A stretch of DNA of 64,000 bases from assembly GCF_025336545.1 (NCBI RefSeq), contig NZ_JAODBU010000008.1, positions 124,001 to 188,000 of the forward strand, given 5' to 3'. Source of the stretch: Eubacterium_U album (lineage in GTDB: Bacteria > Bacillota > Clostridia > Lachnospirales > Lachnospiraceae). Below, in pieces: positions 35,498 to 44,852 of the stretch. How positions within the stretch are numbered: the first letter of the stretch is position 1; every line of letters begins with the position of its first letter. The translations under genes and the position numbers were made by a program. A model generated the notes under the pieces. That model was not told where the DNA came from, did not search any database, and saw only the letters and a list, made by a program, of their open reading frames with translations.

Positions 35498-35785
35498 ATG
35501 TGGAGAAAAGCTATAGATAAATATAAAATTTGTGATGCCGGCCAAATACCTACAGATGTAGTTTTTAAAGAATCTATTGTCGATATTTTAGGGAAAAGGT
35601 GTGCTTATATAGAAAATTATATTTCAATAATTGAATTATCAGATACAAACATAATAGTTAAGTGCAAACATTACTATATATTTATAAAGGGTAACAGATT
35701 AAATATCGAATATTATAATAATAAAATCTGTATGAAAATAATAGGAGATCTTAATGAAATATCATTTTGTAGAAATTTGCATTAA
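35498..35785 (+). CDS. yqfC: Sporulation protein YqfC
   Basis: A 95-residue YqfC-family protein: IPTDVVFKESIVDILGKRCAYIENY followed by IIELSDTNIIVKCKHYYI matches the family's beta-rich core. It is made in the mother cell under sigma-E in Bacillus, always just before yqfD; its function is unknown. No ribosome binding site is visible before the ATG, and the gene begins only 47 bases past the rpsU terminator. Its last 32 bases overlap yqfD. Confidence 0.82.
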   Translation: MWRKAIDKYKICDAGQIPTDVVFKESIVDILGKRCAYIENYISIIELSDTNIIVKCKHYYIFIKGNRLNIEYYNNKICMKIIGDLNEISFCRNLH

Positions 35786-36935
35786 TAGTTACGATATAAA
35801 AAGATTATTGAAATTTAACGAATTAGAGTATAGAGAGATTAAGATTTCAAATAACGAAGCTACTTTTCTTATAAACAAAAAATATTTAGCAAGGCTAACA
35901 GAAAAATGCGAGAAATACAATATTGAAATTAAAAATGTTTCCGAAATTGGAAATATAAATAAAATAAAAAAAATTAAATACATAAAAATATTTGGTATTT
36001 CGTTAGCATCATTTTTATTGATTGTAGTTATATTATCTATGTTTATCTGGAACATTACAATAGATGGCAATGTAATGCATACTTCCAATGAATTATATAA
36101 TTTTATAAGAAAACAAAACGTATATGTAGGAGAATATAAAGGAAAAATTGATTGCGATGAAATAGAAAAAAAGATTCGTAATAAATATTCTGATATAACA
36201 TGGGTTTGTGCAGAAATTAAAGGGACAAATCTCATAATTCATGTAAATGAAAATTATAATCGAACGATAAAGGAACAGGAAAATTCTCCGTATAATATTA
36301 TTGCAAATTGTGATGCACAAATAGATAGCATAATAACAAGAACAGGTGTCGGCAATGTAAAGAAAGGTGACAAAGTTAAAAAAGGTGATTTGCTAATTTC
36401 AGGAGAAGTAGATACATATAACGAATTTGAAGAAATTATAGCTAAGAAATATGTTAAGGCTGACGGTGAAATTTATGCCAAAGTTAAATATGAATTTAAT
36501 AAAAAATATAAAATAAAAGAAAAAGTAAAAAAATATGGAAAGAAATATTCATATTTTAACGTTTCGTTTGGTGATATGGCAATATTAAATGGCGAAGGCA
36601 AAAATAAAGACATTGTGATTGAAAAAAATAAACTTCATTTTTTGAAAAATTATTATCTGCCTGTTACATTTACAAAAATTACAAATATTCCTTTTAAATA
36701 TGTTGAAGTAAAAAGAAATAAAACTCAAATAAAAACACTAATAGATAATGATTTTACATATTATTTAATGACTTTAGAACAAAAAGGGTATAAAATTCTA
36801 GAAAAAAATGTTAAAATGGAGATTGTCGGTGACACATATATAGGAAAAGGACAGGTGACAGTTGTTCAACCTTTTGGGTCACTTGAAGAGTTAAGTATAT
36901 CAGAGGAAGGAACTACAGTTAATGAGCGTGATTGA
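35754..36935 (+). CDS. yqfD: Sporulation membrane protein YqfD
   Basis: A 393-residue protein with one membrane segment at about residues 78-100 and a long outer domain with ITIDGNV, ITWVCAEIKGTNLIIHVNE and INKKGDKVKKGDLLISGEV-like stretches typical of YqfD. Sigma-E-controlled and needed for efficient sporulation in Bacillus; the biochemical role is unknown. The ATG at 35754 follows AGGAG inside yqfC, giving translational coupling. The 3' end overlaps phoH by 14 bases. Confidence 0.87.
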   Translation: MKYHFVEICINSYDIKRLLKFNELEYREIKISNNEATFLINKKYLARLTEKCEKYNIEIKNVSEIGNINKIKKIKYIKIFGISLASFLLIVVILSMFIWNITIDGNVMHTSNELYNFIRKQNVYVGEYKGKIDCDEIEKKIRNKYSDITWVCAEIKGTNLIIHVNENYNRTIKEQENSPYNIIANCDAQIDSIITRTGVGNVKKGDKVKKGDLLISGEVDTYNEFEEIIAKKYVKADGEIYAKVKYEFNKKYKIKEKVKKYGKKYSYFNVSFGDMAILNGEGKNKDIVIEKNKLHFLKNYYLPVTFTKITNIPFKYVEVKRNKTQIKTLIDNDFTYYLMTLEQKGYKILEKNVKMEIVGDTYIGKGQVTVVQPFGSLEELSISEEGTTVNERD

Positions 36936-37911
36936 GAGTATTATAGATATTCCTGCTGAGCATGAAAAAAAGATTTATGGAAATTTTGATGAAAATATAA
37001 AGAAAATAGAAAGAACACTTCATGTCACCATTATATCTAGAGATTCACAAATAAAAATTATTGGTGGTGAAGTTGCTGCCAAAAGGGCAAAAAAAGTATT
37101 TGAACAGCTTTTTAAATTATCTTTACGTGGCAATGAAATAACAGAGCAAAATGTTGATTATGCGTTATCATTATCTTTTGAGGATAACGAACAGGCGATT
37201 GTCGAATTAGATGATGATATGATATGCAGAACTGCGGCAGGAAAGCCTGTTAAGCCTAAAACATTAGGTCAGAAGCATTATGTAGATGAAATACGTAAGA
37301 AGATGATTGTATTTGGAATTGGCCCGGCAGGAACAGGTAAAACATATCTTGCAATGGCAATGGCAATAACTGCTTTAAAAAATGATGAGGTAAACAGAAT
37401 CATTTTGACAAGACCGGCTATTGAAGCAGGAGAAAATCTTGGATTTTTACCAGGCGATTTACAAAGCAAGGTTGATCCATATTTACGTCCTTTATATGAT
37501 GCGTTATATCAGATAATGGGGGCAGAAAGTTTTATGCATAATTCTGAAAAGGGAATTATAGAAGTTGCTCCTTTAGCTTATATGCGTGGACGTACATTAG
37601 ATAATGCATTTATTATCTTAGATGAAGCGCAGAACACTACGCCTGCACAGATGAAGATGTTTTTAACAAGAATCGGCTTTGGATCAAAGGTAATCGTGAC
37701 TGGTGATTTAACTCAAAAAGATTTACCTAGAGACGCTGTTTCAGGATTAGATGTTGCGTTAAAGGTTTTAAGTAAAGTTGAGGATATAAGTTTTGTTAAC
37801 TTGACAAACAAAGACGTTGTAAGACATCCTCTTGTTCAGAAAATCGTTAAAGCATATGAAGAATATGATGAAAAAATGGCAAAAAAGAAACAACAAAGGG
37901 AAAAGAAATAA
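36922..37911 (+). CDS. phoH: PhoH-family P-loop ATPase
   Basis: A 329-residue PhoH-like protein. The Walker A GPAGTGKT is at residues 134-141; RPAIEAGENLGFLPGDL and the Walker B-like IILDEAQNTTPAQMK follow. A short N-terminal region (IIGGEVAAKRAKKVF) resembles a KH-like fold. PhoH proteins are suggested RNA helicases or nucleases working with YbeY, which is encoded next with a 1-base overlap. It has a GAGGAAGGA site inside the end of yqfD. Confidence 0.93.
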   Translation: MSVIESIIDIPAEHEKKIYGNFDENIKKIERTLHVTIISRDSQIKIIGGEVAAKRAKKVFEQLFKLSLRGNEITEQNVDYALSLSFEDNEQAIVELDDDMICRTAAGKPVKPKTLGQKHYVDEIRKKMIVFGIGPAGTGKTYLAMAMAITALKNDEVNRIILTRPAIEAGENLGFLPGDLQSKVDPYLRPLYDALYQIMGAESFMHNSEKGIIEVAPLAYMRGRTLDNAFIILDEAQNTTPAQMKMFLTRIGFGSKVIVTGDLTQKDLPRDAVSGLDVALKVLSKVEDISFVNLTNKDVVRHPLVQKIVKAYEEYDEKMAKKKQQREKK

Positions 37912-38414
37912 TGAATATTTATATTGAAAATGAATATGACAAAGAAATGAAGGAACGACTTGATTATGAAAAACTTATAGAAGAGGTTGTTAATGAAGCC
38001 GTGGATTATGTGAAATGTCCATATGAGTGTGAAGTTAATGTAACTATTGTAACTAATGAAAGAATTCATGAGATAAATAACGAGTTTAGAGGAATTGATA
38101 AAGAAACTGACGTATTATCATTTCCGATGATTGATTATGATAAGCCGGGTGATTTTACAGGATTTGATGAGATTGATGATTATTTTGATTTAGATACCGG
38201 AGAATTAATTTTAGGTGATATTGTTATTTCATATGACCGTGTAATAAGTCAGGCACATGAATTTAATCATTCAGTTAGAAGAGAATTTGCTTTTCTTGTT
38301 GCCCATAGTATGCTTCATCTGTTTGGATATGACCATATGGAGGAAGATGAAAGGGTGGAAATGGAAAGAAAGCAAAATGATATTTTAATAAATTTAGGAA
38401 TTACGAGGGAGTAA
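37911..38414 (+). CDS. ybeY: Endoribonuclease YbeY, rRNA maturation factor
   Basis: A 167-residue zinc-dependent endoribonuclease for 16S rRNA 3'-end maturation and ribosome quality control. The zinc ligands are H132, H136 and H142 (HSMLHLFGYDH, the H-x3-H-x5-H motif). It overlaps the phoH stop by 1 base (TAATG), the usual pairing. Confidence 0.96.
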   Translation: MNIYIENEYDKEMKERLDYEKLIEEVVNEAVDYVKCPYECEVNVTIVTNERIHEINNEFRGIDKETDVLSFPMIDYDKPGDFTGFDEIDDYFDLDTGELILGDIVISYDRVISQAHEFNHSVRREFAFLVAHSMLHLFGYDHMEEDERVEMERKQNDILINLGITRE

Positions 38415-38416
38415 AC

Positions 38417-39490
38417 ATGCAAAAAAAGATACTAACAGCATTAACATTAATCATAGTAGCCATGATTTTAGTAACAGGATGCAAAGGAAAGAAAACTGAA
38501 AAAGAAGAAAAAACAACTGTTGAAGAAACAACAATTGAAGAAACAACTGTCGACAATTCACATATCGGACAGGTAAGAAGTAAATTAACCGGTGAATATG
38601 TAGATGAAAAAATTGGTAATAGAAGACCTGTTGCCGTAATGTACAATAACATTATAAATGCAATTCCTCATTCAGGACTTAGCAATGCAAGTGTATGCTA
38701 TGAAGCACCTGTTGAAGGATGCATAACACGTATAATGGGTATTTTTGAAAATTACGATGATCTTAAAAAGATTGGTTCAATAAGAAGCTGCAGAATTTAT
38801 TATTGTTATTTTGCATTGGAATGGGATGCTATCTATGTTCATTTTGGACAGTCTAAATATGCACTTGATTTTCTAAAAAGCGATAAGATTGATAATGTAG
38901 GTTCATATCAGTCTGTTGCAAATAGCATTTTCTTTAGAACAACAGATAGAGTTGCACCACATAACTGTTTTATTGATGGTGCAGGAATTAAAAAGGGAAT
39001 TAAAGAATTAGGCTATAGAAAGAATTACAAGAAAGATTACAATTCACATTTCCAATTTGCTGATGAGGGAACTAAAGTAGATTTAGCAAGCGAAAAGATT
39101 GCCAATAAAGTAGAACTTGGTTACCAGATAAATAAACCTTGGTTTGAATATGATGCAGCTACAGGATTATATAAGAGATTCCAATATGGAAAAGCACACA
39201 TTGATGATCAGAATAATGAACAGCTGTCTTGTTCTAATATAATTATTCAGTATGTTAACGCTACTCTTTATCCTGATAATAAGAGTTTGGATATGACTTT
39301 AACAGGCTCAGGAAAAGGTTGGTATATTACAAACGGTAAGGCTGAAAAAATTACTTGGAATAAATCAGACAAGCTTGGAAGAACTACATATTTAGATAAA
39401 TCAGGAAATGAAATTGTTTTAAATGATGGTAAAACATGGATTTGCATGGTTCAGAATGAATATTCTGATAATGTAAAAATTTCAAAATAA
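38417..39490 (+). CDS. DUF3048 lipoprotein (YerB-like)
   Basis: A 357-residue putative lipoprotein. The signal peptide ends in the lipobox LVTGC with C22 as the lipidation site, followed by a Thr/Glu-rich linker (EETTIEETTV). The two DUF3048 parts are visible as RPVAVMYNNIINAIPHSGLS with SIRSCRIYY and, later, YKRFQYGKAHIDDQN. Function unknown in all organisms I know. It is placed between ybeY and cdd, where dgkA usually lies in Bacilli. Confidence 0.88.
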   Translation: MQKKILTALTLIIVAMILVTGCKGKKTEKEEKTTVEETTIEETTVDNSHIGQVRSKLTGEYVDEKIGNRRPVAVMYNNIINAIPHSGLSNASVCYEAPVEGCITRIMGIFENYDDLKKIGSIRSCRIYYCYFALEWDAIYVHFGQSKYALDFLKSDKIDNVGSYQSVANSIFFRTTDRVAPHNCFIDGAGIKKGIKELGYRKNYKKDYNSHFQFADEGTKVDLASEKIANKVELGYQINKPWFEYDAATGLYKRFQYGKAHIDDQNNEQLSCSNIIIQYVNATLYPDNKSLDMTLTGSGKGWYITNGKAEKITWNKSDKLGRTTYLDKSGNEIVLNDGKTWICMVQNEYSDNVKISK

Positions 39491-39501
39491 GAGTGAGTAT
39501 T

Positions 39502-39879
39502 ATGAGTAATGATGAGTTGATATCAAAAGCATATGAGGCAATGAAAAATTCATACGCACCTTACAGTAAATTTAATGTAGGAGCAGTTGCCTTATGTGGT
39601 GAAAAAATTTACATAGGATGTAATATTGAAAATGCATCTTTCGGCGCAACTATATGTGCTGAAAGATGTGCTATTTTCAAAGCTGTATCAGATGGATGTA
39701 CAAAAATTGACAAAATAGTAATTGTATGTTCTACGCACGATTTTGCGTATCCATGCGGAATATGCAGACAGGTTATGACAGAATTTATGGATGAAAATGG
39801 AATAATTGTTGTAACTAATGATAAGGAAATAAGAGAATACAAACTTTCTGACTTGATGCCGGAAAGTTTTCGTATGTAA
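39502..39879 (+). CDS. cdd: Cytidine deaminase
   Basis: A 125-residue homotetrameric-type enzyme that deaminates cytidine and deoxycytidine in pyrimidine salvage. The zinc site has C52-A-E54 (ICAERCA) and P84-C-G-I-C88 (PCGICRQ), the three-cysteine form of the short class. I prefer the ATG at 39502; the GTG at 39493 is an alternative adding three residues. It follows the DUF3048 gene closely. Confidence 0.95.
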   Translation: MSNDELISKAYEAMKNSYAPYSKFNVGAVALCGEKIYIGCNIENASFGATICAERCAIFKAVSDGCTKIDKIVIVCSTHDFAYPCGICRQVMTEFMDENGIIVVTNDKEIREYKLSDLMPESFRM

Positions 39880-39892
39880 TTAGGAGATTTCA

Positions 39893-41557
39893 ATGTCAAA
39901 GAAAAAAATAAAAAACAGCTTTCTTCTACAAGGAAGTATTTTAGCTGTAGCAGGTTTATTAGTAAGAGTTATAGGTTTAATATATCGTGTTCCTTTAACT
40001 AATATTTTAGGTGAAAAAGGCATGGGATGTTATGGCACGGCTTATGATGTGTATAATATTTTAATTTTATTATCATCACAAAGTATGCCTATTGCAGTCT
40101 CAAAGCTTGTTTCTGAAAAATTAGGAAGAAATGAAAATAATAATGCTCACAGAATTTTTAAAGGAGCATTAATATACGGGCTTGTAATTGGTGTTATATG
40201 TGGATTAATTGCATTTTTTGGCGGAGAATGGCTTGCTTCAACATTTTATCATGCTCCATCAGCCGGAAGAGCATTAAAGGTATTAGCTCCTACATTAACA
40301 ATAGCATGCATTTTAGGAGTTTTCCGTGGTTATATGCAGGGACTTGGAGATATGGTGCCAACTGCGATTTCTCAGATTTTTGAACAGATTGTAAATGCTT
40401 TTGTAAGTGTGTTTGCAGCATACGAATTATTAAATTATGGATACTCTGTTTCTACAATGTTATCAGAAAGTAAAGCAGAAGCAAATGCAATATCATATGG
40501 TGCTGCAGGTGGAACTTTAGGTACATGCCTTGGTGCGGCTACAGCTCTTTTAGTCCTGATTATTATCTACTTAAAAAGAAAGTCGGATATATTAGCTGAC
40601 ATTTCAAAGCAGGATAAAGGCGCATTGGATTCATTTAGTAGAATAACAAAAATGATTATATTTACAATTACACCAATGCTTATAAGTACAACAATTTATA
40701 ACATTAGCAACTTGTTGGATAATCCGATTTTCCAGAATATTATGGAGTTGAAATTTGGCTTAAAAGAAGATGCAAGATTAGCATTGTGGGGTGTATACAG
40801 CTCACAGTATAGAGTACTTACTACTATGCCAATAGCTATTGCATCTGCATTAGCGGCAGCAATTGTACCGTCAATGATTCGTTCATATGCTGCCGGTGAT
40901 AAACTAATTGTAAATAATAAAATAGATTCAGCAATTAAATTTTCAATGATAATTGCCCTGCCTTGTGGCTTTGGATTATCAGTATTAGGTGGACCAATCA
41001 ACAAAATGCTATTTCCTAATTTGAGTAATGATATGATTGTTTACATGATGATGTTTAGTGTATTTACAGTTACGGCATTTTCTTTATCAACAATCAGTAA
41101 TTCAATATTACAGGGAATTGATAAATTGAATGTTCCTATTAAGAATTCAGCAATTTCATTAGGTATTCATTTAGTTATTTTGCCTTTATTACTTGTTGTA
41201 TTTAAATTAGGAATATACGCTGTTGTAATAGGTGATTTCACATTTGCAATGACAGTATGTGTATTAAATTCATATTCAATAAAAAATTATACAGGCTATA
41301 CACAGGAAATAAAAAATACATTTGTTAAACCTATTATTTCATCGGTAATTATGTCTATATGTTGTTATTTAGTTTATTTATTATTCCATAAATTAATCGG
41401 AAGTAATACAATATCAACGTTAATCGCTATATGTGTAGCTATTGCAGTATATGGAATTATGGTTATTAAAACGAAAATTGTTACAGAAAATGAATTAGAA
41501 TCTGTTCCAAAAGGAACTATGATTATTAAAATATGTAAAAAAATTCATCTGCTGTAG
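39893..41557 (+). CDS. SpoVB/YtgP-like polysaccharide or lipid flippase (MVF/MOP superfamily)
   Basis: A 554-residue integral membrane protein with about 14 hydrophobic segments. The N-terminus LQGSILAVAGLLVRVIGLIYRVPLTNILGEKGMG is that of the SpoVB/YtgP branch of the MurJ-related MOP exporters. Members move lipid-linked wall precursors or polysaccharide units; SpoVB acts in spore cortex synthesis and YtgP (MurJ) in lipid II flipping. I cannot choose between the two by eye. It is 13 bases past cdd with a TAGGAG site. Confidence 0.88.
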   Translation: MSKKKIKNSFLLQGSILAVAGLLVRVIGLIYRVPLTNILGEKGMGCYGTAYDVYNILILLSSQSMPIAVSKLVSEKLGRNENNNAHRIFKGALIYGLVIGVICGLIAFFGGEWLASTFYHAPSAGRALKVLAPTLTIACILGVFRGYMQGLGDMVPTAISQIFEQIVNAFVSVFAAYELLNYGYSVSTMLSESKAEANAISYGAAGGTLGTCLGAATALLVLIIIYLKRKSDILADISKQDKGALDSFSRITKMIIFTITPMLISTTIYNISNLLDNPIFQNIMELKFGLKEDARLALWGVYSSQYRVLTTMPIAIASALAAAIVPSMIRSYAAGDKLIVNNKIDSAIKFSMIIALPCGFGLSVLGGPINKMLFPNLSNDMIVYMMMFSVFTVTAFSLSTISNSILQGIDKLNVPIKNSAISLGIHLVILPLLLVVFKLGIYAVVIGDFTFAMTVCVLNSYSIKNYTGYTQEIKNTFVKPIISSVIMSICCYLVYLLFHKLIGSNTISTLIAICVAIAVYGIMVIKTKIVTENELESVPKGTMIIKICKKIHLL

Positions 41558-41605
41558 TATATAAAAATATAAAACGGTAAAAAATATATGCAAAGGAGTT
41601 TATTT

Positions 41606-41929
41606 ATGAACAAGCGTGCATATATTTTTTGTTTAGTTGCAGCTGTAATTGTTGCAACATTTGTAATTGGATATAATATTGGAACAGATAAACAATCAAA
41701 GAAGAATAATTCTCAGACTAATGCTAAAGTAATAGAAAAAGAAGGCTATTGGTTGCAATCAGTGGAAGGATACATTGTAGTATTTGAAAATGATAGAGCA
41801 ACTGTTGTTGCATCCACAGAAATACCAGTGTCCAGTTTGTCAAAAAAAGAGCAGGATGTTTTAGCTGAAGGTTTTTACTTTGATACAGCAGAAGAATTAT
41901 TTAAATTTCTTGAGGCTAATACCAGTTGA
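41606..41929 (+). CDS. Small membrane-anchored protein with a BofC C-terminal-like domain
   Basis: A 107-residue protein with one N-terminal membrane segment (residues 7-24), a polar linker and a C-terminal domain YWLQSVEGYIVVFEND through PVSSLSKKEQDVLAEG. The domain resembles the C-terminal domain of BofC, the forespore regulator of SpoIVB/sigma-K signalling. The start at 41606 follows AAAGGAG; the ATG at 41588 lies before it. In non-spore contexts such domains occur without known role, so the function is only suggested. Confidence 0.65.
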   Translation: MNKRAYIFCLVAAVIVATFVIGYNIGTDKQSKKNNSQTNAKVIEKEGYWLQSVEGYIVVFENDRATVVASTEIPVSSLSKKEQDVLAEGFYFDTAEELFKFLEANTS

Positions 41930-41941
41930 GGAATATTTACA

Positions 41942-43141
41942 ATGAAAATATGTATAATCGGTGCCGGAGCGGCAGGAATGATGGCTGCAATAAATGTAGC
42001 AAATGAAAATAATGAGGTTTTTATTTTAGAACACACATCAAAAATAGGTTCTAAAATAAGAATCTCCGGTAATGGAAAATGCAATTTGACTAATGAATCA
42101 GTTTCAAAAGAAAAATATAATAATCAGAACTTTGCAGATGTAGTGTTAAACGAATTTTCTGTCGATGATACAAAACAATTTTTCTATAATTGCGGTTTAA
42201 TGTTAAAAGATAAAAATGGATATTATTATCCTATGAGTGAGCAGGCAGCATCTGTTATTGATGTATTGCAAAGTGAATTGTATAAAAGAAATGTAAAATT
42301 AATTACTGATTTTCATATTACAAGAATGCATAGAAAAGATGATAAATTTATAATTAAGGGTAATAATAAAGAAATTATAGCCGACAAGCTTATAATTGCA
42401 ACTGGTGGAAAGTCTGCTGCAAAAACCGGTTCTGATGGAAGTGGATACAGTTATGCAAAAATGTTTGGCCACAATATAATTAAACAGGTTCCCGGATTAA
42501 CAGGAATTGTATGCAAAAATAAAATCTGTAAATCTTTTGCGGGCGTAAGAACTAAAGCAACTGTAACAGCTTTTATAGAAGGAGCATCAGTATATAAGGA
42601 AACCGGAGAAGTGCAATTTACTGATTATGGTTTATCAGGAATTCCTATATTTAATTGCTGTAATTATATTTCCAGAGTTATAAATTTAGGAAAAGATGTT
42701 GAAATAACAGTTGACTTTTTACCTGATATTAAGAGTGAAGATATTGAAAAATTTATTATTACACAAAAAGATAACGGAAAAAGTGTATTATATGCTTTAA
42801 AAGGAATGTTACCGTCAAAAATAGCTAATGGTATTTATGAAATAGTAGTTAATAATTGTAAAAAAGATTCTGAATATTTTATTTCAAATATAATAAATTT
42901 TATAAAAAAATTTGAATTTAAAGCAATAGATACGAGAGATTACGAGCAGGCTCAGGTTACGTGTGGAGGAGTTGATTTATCAGAAATAAATCCTAAAACA
43001 ATGGAATCTGAACTTGTAAAAAACTTGTATTTTGCAGGTGAAGTGGTCGATATTAACGGTTTATGTGGCGGTTATAATTTACAATTTGCATGGTCAAGCG
43101 GTGCAATTGCAGGAAAGAGTTGTTTATATGATAAAAATTAA
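41942..43141 (+). CDS. HI0933/YhiN-family FAD-dependent oxidoreductase
   Basis: A 399-residue flavoprotein with the N-terminal FAD site IIGAGAAGMMAAINVA and the family signature SGNGKCNLTN. The C-terminal second FAD contact is NLYFAGEVVDINGLCGGYNLQFAW. The family is called aminoacetone-oxidase-like or BaiN-like (bile acid 7-dehydroxylation reductase), but most members have no known substrate. It overlaps the next flavoprotein gene by 14 bases. Confidence 0.9.
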   Translation: MKICIIGAGAAGMMAAINVANENNEVFILEHTSKIGSKIRISGNGKCNLTNESVSKEKYNNQNFADVVLNEFSVDDTKQFFYNCGLMLKDKNGYYYPMSEQAASVIDVLQSELYKRNVKLITDFHITRMHRKDDKFIIKGNNKEIIADKLIIATGGKSAAKTGSDGSGYSYAKMFGHNIIKQVPGLTGIVCKNKICKSFAGVRTKATVTAFIEGASVYKETGEVQFTDYGLSGIPIFNCCNYISRVINLGKDVEITVDFLPDIKSEDIEKFIITQKDNGKSVLYALKGMLPSKIANGIYEIVVNNCKKDSEYFISNIINFIKKFEFKAIDTRDYEQAQVTCGGVDLSEINPKTMESELVKNLYFAGEVVDINGLCGGYNLQFAWSSGAIAGKSCLYDKN

Positions 43142-44705
43142 AGTCAATCAAATTAAGATGAATATTAAGCATAGTATAGATGATGTTGTTAAGGAAGCGC
43201 TTAAAAAAGCTCATACACAAAAAAACAACCTTGTGTCATATAAAATTATAAAAAAATCAATTGATGCAAGAAAATCACCAATATATATATATGCTGTTCA
43301 ATTAGAGTTAAATAAATACAATTTAAAAAAATTACCTAAAGATGTTTCAATTGTAAAAAAAGAAGAAAAATACATATACAATGTTACGGGTAATAAAAAA
43401 ATAGAAAATCCACCTGTTGTTGTAGGATTTGGCCCGGCCGGAATGTTTTGTGGCTATCTTTTAGCGAAAGCAGGTTATAATCCTATAATAATTGAAAGAG
43501 GCAAGGATGTTGACAGTAGAATTATAGATGTTGAAGAATTTTGGAAAACCGGTAAATTAAATACAGAGTCAAATGTTCAATTTGGAGAAGGTGGCGCGGG
43601 AACTTTTTCTGATGGAAAATTAAACACAGGAATTAAAGATAAGAACGGTCGTCAGAATTTTGTCCTGGAAACATTTGTAAAATGTGGTGCACCCGAAAAT
43701 ATCATGTATGATTCAAAACCTCACATAGGAACAGATATTCTTCAAATTGTTGTAAAAAACTTAAGGAAAGAAATAGAATCACTTGGTGGAAAAATATTGT
43801 TTGAAAGTAAGCTTACTAACATCGAAAAAGAAGGTGGTTTTTATAATTTAGAAATCAATAATTCAGAAAAAATTCAGAGTCAAATATGTATTTTGGCTAT
43901 AGGTCATAGTGCAAGAGATACTTTCGAAATGCTATATAACAAATCATTTCCAATGGAACAAAAACCATTTGCAATAGGTGTTCGTGTTGAGCATTTACAG
44001 GATATGATAAATAAATCACAATATGGAGTTGATGATTGTGAAGGTTTGCCTGCTGCACCATATAAATTAACATACAATACAAAGAGCAAAAGAGGCGTAT
44101 ATTCTTTTTGTATGTGTCCTGGAGGATGTGTGGTTAATGCTTCTTCTGAAGATAAACGTTTAGCTGTCAATGGTATGAGTTATAGCGCTCGAGATGGTAA
44201 AAATGCAAACAGTGCGATAGTTACAACTATTACTCCAAATGATTTTGAAAGTAAACATCCATTAGCAGGAATGTATTTACAACGTGAATTAGAAGAAAAA
44301 GCATTTAATGAAGGAAAAGGTGCAATTCCTGTTCAACTATATGGTGACTTTGTAAATAACAAAATCAGTCATGAATTTGGAAATGTTATTTCTGACATAA
44401 AAGGAAAATATTCTTTTGCGAATATAAAAAATGTATTACCTAAATATATTTGCGATTCAATAGAAGAGGCAATGCCGTATTTTGGCAAGAAAATACAGGG
44501 ATTTGATAATAAAGATACTGTATTTGCGGCGATTGAAAGCAGAACGTCATCACCTGTAAGAATTATAAGAGAAGACGATTTTCAATCAGTATTTAAAGGT
44601 GTTTATCCTTGTGGTGAAGGGGCAGGTTATGCCGGAGGCATTACAAGTGCAGCTATTGATGGAATAAAGGTGTTTGAATCGATTATTTCTGAATTCAGAC
44701 CATAG
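43128..44705 (+). CDS. FAD-dependent oxidoreductase, NAD(P)-binding-like uncharacterised family
   Basis: A 526-residue flavoprotein. After an N-terminal domain of about 95 residues (KHSIDDVVKEALKKAH), the dinucleotide site GFGPAGMFCGYLLAKAGY appears, then FGEGGAGTFSDGKLNTG and a C-terminal YPCGEGAGYAGGITSAAIDG. This matches the large uncharacterised FAD-dependent dehydrogenase family common in Firmicutes and Bacteroidetes. I use the ATG at 43128; the frame upstream to 43032 lies inside the preceding gene. Its function is unknown. Confidence 0.87.
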   Translation: MIKIKVNQIKMNIKHSIDDVVKEALKKAHTQKNNLVSYKIIKKSIDARKSPIYIYAVQLELNKYNLKKLPKDVSIVKKEEKYIYNVTGNKKIENPPVVVGFGPAGMFCGYLLAKAGYNPIIIERGKDVDSRIIDVEEFWKTGKLNTESNVQFGEGGAGTFSDGKLNTGIKDKNGRQNFVLETFVKCGAPENIMYDSKPHIGTDILQIVVKNLRKEIESLGGKILFESKLTNIEKEGGFYNLEINNSEKIQSQICILAIGHSARDTFEMLYNKSFPMEQKPFAIGVRVEHLQDMINKSQYGVDDCEGLPAAPYKLTYNTKSKRGVYSFCMCPGGCVVNASSEDKRLAVNGMSYSARDGKNANSAIVTTITPNDFESKHPLAGMYLQRELEEKAFNEGKGAIPVQLYGDFVNNKISHEFGNVISDIKGKYSFANIKNVLPKYICDSIEEAMPYFGKKIQGFDNKDTVFAAIESRTSSPVRIIREDDFQSVFKGVYPCGEGAGYAGGITSAAIDGIKVFESIISEFRP

Positions 44706-44779
44706 CATTATTATTTGAACAATTATATTTAGATTAAAGGTTTGCAATTTTAAGTTATACATATCTAAAAATGAAAATA

Positions 44780-44808
44780 TAGACCTTTTTTCAATTTTGT
44801 AGTATGAT
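44780..44808 (+). promoter_or_regulatory. Possible promoter for the 395-residue gene
   Basis: TAGACC (44780-44785) and TATGAT (44803-44808) are 17 bases apart in the 147-base gap after the flavoprotein gene. Weak match. Confidence 0.3.
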
Positions 44809-44852
44809 TTAATTTGTAAAAATTTCGTTATATAAACGCGTGAGGAGTCATA

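Noticed and set aside
35280..35516. A 78-codon reading frame across rpsU and its terminator
   Set aside because: It is out of frame with rpsU and runs through the strong terminator stem.
43032..43127. Upstream extension of the second flavoprotein
   Set aside because: It lies inside the preceding flavoprotein gene in another frame; the ATG at 43128 gives the family-like N-terminus.
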